Source: Allium sativum (taxonomy: Eukaryota > Streptophyta > Magnoliopsida > Asparagales > Amaryllidaceae). From it: 64,000 nt of DNA. The stretch's first letter is position 1. Each line of letters opens with the position of its first letter. Below are positions 60,320-64,000 of this stretch, piece by piece. The notes under the pieces are model-generated. The model was not told the origin of the DNA and did no database searches. It saw only the letters and a list, made by a program, of their open reading frames with translations. The stretch is taken from contig CM060922.1 of NCBI GenBank assembly GCA_030737875.1, positions 305,093,456 through 305,157,455 of the forward strand, written 5' to 3'. Position numbers and translations under genes: made by a program.

Positions 60320-62225
60320 TCATTAGTGAAGATAATGATGTTATTTGCAAATGATAGCGAAGAAATCACAAAGGATCAGGAAGGGATACCAAAGCGCTGA
60401 AACTACCCCGCTATCATTAGAGAATGCATCCCTCCAATCAAAGCCTCTACAACGATAACAAAAAGTGTCGGGGAAAGCAGGTCGCCTTGATGAACAACTC
60501 TGCCCGAACAAGAAAAAACTTTAGCTAACCAGTTGATAAAAACAGAGAACCAGTAGTTCAAAATAAGTCTCCAAATAAAATTTATCAGAGATTCGGTAAA
60601 ACCGAAGGCTCGAAGTACTCGATGATGAAAAAATACGACATGCGATCATAAGCTTTCGCTATATCTAGATTAATCACTACATTGGATCCATGAATCTTCC
60701 GATTGATTTGAGAGATGAGTTCTTAGGCAAGAAGGACATTGTCAGTAATCAGAAACCTTTAACAAGGCCAGCCTGATATGAGATAATACAGTCAAGGATC
60801 AGAGCTAGTTTAGAAGACAAAATTTTAGAGATGACTTTGTTTGAAAAGCTTCACAGACTAATCAGATGAAAATCAATACATGATTTGGGGTTCTCAACTT
60901 TAGGAATGAGAACCATATTAGTGGACGTCCACCCCTTTGGGAGCGCACCACCCGAAAAGAAAGTTTGAATCGCCAAGACGAAGTCTTGATGAATGATCGA
61001 CCAGACACAATGGTATAAATCCTTGTTGCAGCCATCTGGTCCACACACACTATCCTTGGTTAGCGCGATGACACACGAACATATTTTCACTAAAGAAGGA
61101 GGGATGCGTAGGCCTCTTCAGGAAGCACCAAAAGGGGAATAGCAAATCAGATAACCAGAACAGCCTAATCGACCGAAGGACATGGAAGGAAGGGCTGAAA
61201 ATGTGAAATTATCGTCTCTTCAACCTCCTTAGGGGTCGAGGCCAAAGATAGATCCGTTCAAAGAATATGGCGAATAGACAAGATATTAATCTCTTTTCTA
61301 ATTGTAGAATGGAAGAATTTCGAGTTGGAGCCGCCATCGACGATCCATTTGATCCTTGCCTTCAGATGAAGGAAATCATTTTCTATTCACAACTCAGATG
61401 AGAAGGCTATATGGGACTGAATACATTTTTCCTTGTTCGCGGCCGAAGGATTGGCATCATAAGAAGCTTCCGCAAGGATAACAGTTTTTTTCGTCAAGCT
61501 AAATATAATAATGATATCCTTGAACACCTGAGTGTTCCAAGTCTTTAGATAAGTTTTGAGGCGTTTGACCATATGAGAGAAAACTGCTGTAGGACAACCT
61601 ATAACAAGAAAAGTCCAAGATTCCTCTACCATAGGGATGAATAAATGACGTGACTTCCACATGGATTGATAAAGGAACTAAGAAGGCCCCGATAAAGCAA
61701 AATGGGAGCAATGCAGAATCATGGGAGCATGATTGGAGTTGGTGTGCTAGAGATGGAAAACTGGAAAGAGAAGGGGAGGCCAAACCACTCCCTTGTACCG
61801 AAAATGCAATCGAGATGCGATAGGATTTTGTTGGGGCCCTTCTGGTTATTATAACAAATGAAAGCAAAGCCAACAAAAGAAATCTCAAGTAAACCGGATT
61901 GGATAATGAAAGAGTTGAATTCCTCTACCGTTGCGCAGTTGATAGGAGATCCTCCCCTCTTCCCCTCCTGACACGATACGACATTAAAATCTCCCCTATG
62001 GCAGAGGCGCTAAACCCGTGCACATGAAGGGACAAAATATCTTTCCATGGATTAAATCGCTCGATGCGATCACATCTGGCATAGACATCAGAGAAAAGGA
62101 AAGAGGACGGAAAAGAGGACATCAAACACTCTTTTGTGGAAATTATAATAAACCTTATTCACTTCCCTCCCTTCCCCTCTAAAATTAATTTCGATCCTAC
62201 ACATGGATAACTAAGGAAAGGATAC
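60320..62225 (-). pseudogene. L1-type LINE B copy 2
   Basis: It is nearly identical to 34266-36095: endonuclease C-half VYARCDRIERFNPWKDILSL near 62080, MVEESWTFLVIGCPTAVFSH near 61600, and RT entry GPDGCNKDLYHCVW with GWTSTNMVLIPKVENPKSC near 60900-61060. Near 60340-60420 it keeps about 73 bp that copy 1 lacks. The part 3' of this point, present in copy 1, is absent. The copies share many stops, so they were dead before duplication. Confidence 0.85.
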
Positions 62226-62786
62226 GAGCTTCCTACCCACGACTCTTTTCTAGTATGTCTTTTGTTTTGATCTTTTTCTAATTATCACTCTTAGGTAGGA
62301 TCGTAGGGTAAGGTAGGTAATATTAGGAAGAGACCTTTGAATGATATGAATGTTTGTAAACATGTCAATGAGACATGCTATGGTTGATGGATGTTGTTAG
62401 ATGTACATGGATGCAAGTGATTTCATTTCATATAGTATGATATCGAGTTCCTTGGGCATACATATTCATGCTTGGTGCATACTGTTTGGTAATTTTGGAT
62501 GTTAATTGCGGATGATTTTTGCATCTGGCCGTTTCATTTGGATGTGTGGCCAAGCGTGTATGTAGAATTATCTATTTACCGTACGAGTTATATACACTTG
62601 GATGCATGGCATGAATATTATTGCATATAAGAGATCGACCAAATCAGCAGATCGACCACTCTTTTGCATTAGCTTAGGTTCATGTGCATTCCACGCTACA
62701 TATCAGATAATCGCATTAGAATCATTAAGGTTTCTGGGTTCCATGGATGATGGTTTAGTAGATGGGTGTATATTTTTTTGGTTTCT
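62226..62786 (+). mobile_element. Family A internal 3' tail, second copy
   Basis: It is almost identical to 36096-36650, ending at the shared TTTTTTGGTTTCT. Here it passes into unrelated DNA instead of a polypurine tract and LTR. Confidence 0.75.
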
Positions 62787-63199
62787 AGCTCAATAGATGT
62801 ATGTTGGATTCTCAAACATTTATTGATCGGTTATAACATTAAAGTAAAATAATCAAAACCGCTATGATCAGCGACGGTCAATTAGTACTCTCATAACCTC
62901 CTGTAACCGCTGCTACAAAAAAACTCAAAATTAAGAGTACATTAATCCTTGTTGATATAACATACATATACTTGTAATCGATACATATCAATATATTGAT
63001 AGTAGATCCTCGGTTTCAAGTTGGTTTACACATATACAACCCTCTGTGTAATTGAATTTACAAATTTACAATTCTAAAAATACTTTTTTTAATTAAAAAA
63101 AAGGGCATATTTGTTAAGAAAAAAATTAACAAATATTTTTTCTCTTTATTATAATATAATTTAACGGTCGTTTTCCTTTTTCCCTCACCGTCGTGCGAT
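62787..63199. other. Unassigned AT-rich stretch
   Basis: I see no gene. AGCGACGGTCA (about 62870) and a CACCGTCG near 63186 hint at inverted CGACGGT words of a DNA transposon, but no termini could be defined. Confidence 0.3.
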
Positions 63200-63214
63200 A
63201 ATATTGGTAAATAT

Positions 63215-63404
63215 GTCCACAGCTCTAGTGCGGGTGGTGGGGGTTTTTAGCTTCCCAGGAGGAGGGAGAGGGTTCGAATTCCTCCTCACGCACTTTAGTT
63301 CAATAAGGGGTTTACCATGTGCATAAGCCTGATGACCCCGCGGATCGGGTTAGGTGCATTAGGGGAGTTTTACGGCAGTGCCGGTTTCTCTTCTGAAAAA
63401 ATTC

Positions 63405-63428
<24 letters not shown>
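63215..63428 (+). mobile_element. tRNA-derived SINE
   Basis: An A-box-like TAGTGCGGGTGG (63226-63237) and a near-perfect B box GGTTCGAATTC (63271-63281) are 33 bp apart, as in a Pol III promoter. A tRNA-unrelated body follows, ending in an (AAT)n tail. The flanks are an imperfect 15 bp target duplication, AATATTGGTAAATAT (63200-63214) and AATAATAGTAAATAT (63429-63443), 13/15. There is no coding capacity; mobilisation would depend on a LINE. Confidence 0.8.
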
Positions 63429-63435
<7 letters not shown>

Positions 63436-63465
63436 GTAAATATTATGAAATATATTTTTTTCTTT

Positions 63466-64000
63466 CAAAGAAACTCATCTTTAGTTCCATCAAAAATCAA
63501 ATTATAAATTTTTAGAAAGTGTAAAATTTGTTTGTTCACGAATACACGTTTTCAAAGTCATAAAAATATCAGAAAGATTTGAAAGAACCAGAAGAAATTG
63601 GAAACATTCAGCTTGTTGACAGGCATTTAAAAAAGAAAAAAAAAAGTTCAGTTTGAAAGCAAAATTGTTTTACTGAGTCCAACGACTTTTTATGAAGAAC
63701 CGAGAAAGCAGGTGAAAGAGCTGACTATATCCAATCCAGATAGATATTTCTCTCGGACTCATCCTATATTGGTGCCATTTTCATATACGCAAAAACCGGC
63801 GGAAAAGACATTTGGAATTTGAGGTAAAGTGAAAAACAGAGGAGCTGGCATAGAGTTAACAATTTAATTAAGTTAATCTATTTTGATTTCTACCCCATGT
63901 TGATTAGATTGTTAATTTTTGGAAAGTGTGAAATTTGTTTGTTCAGGAATACACATTTTCAAAGTCATAAAAATATCAGAAAGATTTGAAAGAACCAGAA
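63466..64000 (+). mobile_element. Rearranged family A LTR pieces
   Basis: 63466-63622 matches 55084-55230, 63788-63915 matches about 54765-54885, and 63912-64000 again matches about 55120-55215 (for example GAATACACATTTTC and CAGAAAGATTTGAAAGAACC). The order differs from copy 4, and one segment occurs twice. 63640-63780 is unassigned. Confidence 0.7.

Overview
This window looks like transposon-dense intergenic DNA from a flowering plant, probably a eudicot with a large genome. The evidence is plant-type Ty3/gypsy (Tat-like and chromovirus-like), Ty1/copia (Tork-like and SIRE-like), L1-type LINEs, CACTA, hAT and Mutator-like elements, AT-rich DNA and plant-style T-rich introns. I found no convincing host gene, tRNA or rRNA. 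Nearly every coding region is a decayed transposon gene, and most of the window is elements inserted into other elements.

Layout, left to right. 1-3517: end of a gypsy-type element (internal tail, polypurine tract and a 3.2 kb LTR, here called family A). 3518-3774: one end of a CACTA transposon. 3775-10480: a decayed LTR related to the solo LTR at 22558-27496, split by a 4 kb L1-type LINE at 4967-9009. About 10700-18490: a Tat-lineage gypsy element (LTR, gag, protease, RT, RNase H, second RNase H, integrase) with lost catalytic residues and no visible 3' LTR. 18500-19020: LINE fragment. 20692-22075: 3' end of a SIRE-like copia element. 22076-33457: a minus-strand chromovirus-like gypsy element whose integrase is split by a 4939 bp solo LTR with a CATTT target duplication. 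33458-36712: minus-strand LINE plus a family A internal tail, repeated at 60320-62786.

36713-55986 is the most structured part. An LTR context contains a roughly 1.1 kb non-autonomous hAT (37590-54346, 8 bp target duplication CCTTTCTT). The hAT contains a minus-strand solo LTR of family A (38539-54157). That LTR contains an 11.2 kb Mutator-like element (MULE, 42660-53907, 9 bp target duplication TAATTTAAT). The MULE carries a MuDRA-like transposase gene on the plus strand. Convergent to it, where maize MuDR has mudrB, is a multi-exon gene with a plant-mobile-domain/DUF1985-like region, a coiled acidic region and a ULP1 (C48, SUMO-protease-like) catalytic domain whose His, Asp and Cys are all present. 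Introns of both genes carry the same sense-oriented repeat of about 70 bp built on GGTATCAGTTTT. An 870 bp minisatellite with a 12 bp period lies between the two 3' ends.

55987-60190: a Tork-like copia element cut in gag by a family A LTR. 60320-62786: second LINE/gypsy block. 63215-63428: a tRNA-derived SINE. 63466-64000: rearranged family A LTR pieces.

The sequence directly shows the insertion boundaries, target duplications and domain motifs. Lineage names come from family knowledge. Functional ideas about the MULE repeats and the ULP gene are inference.
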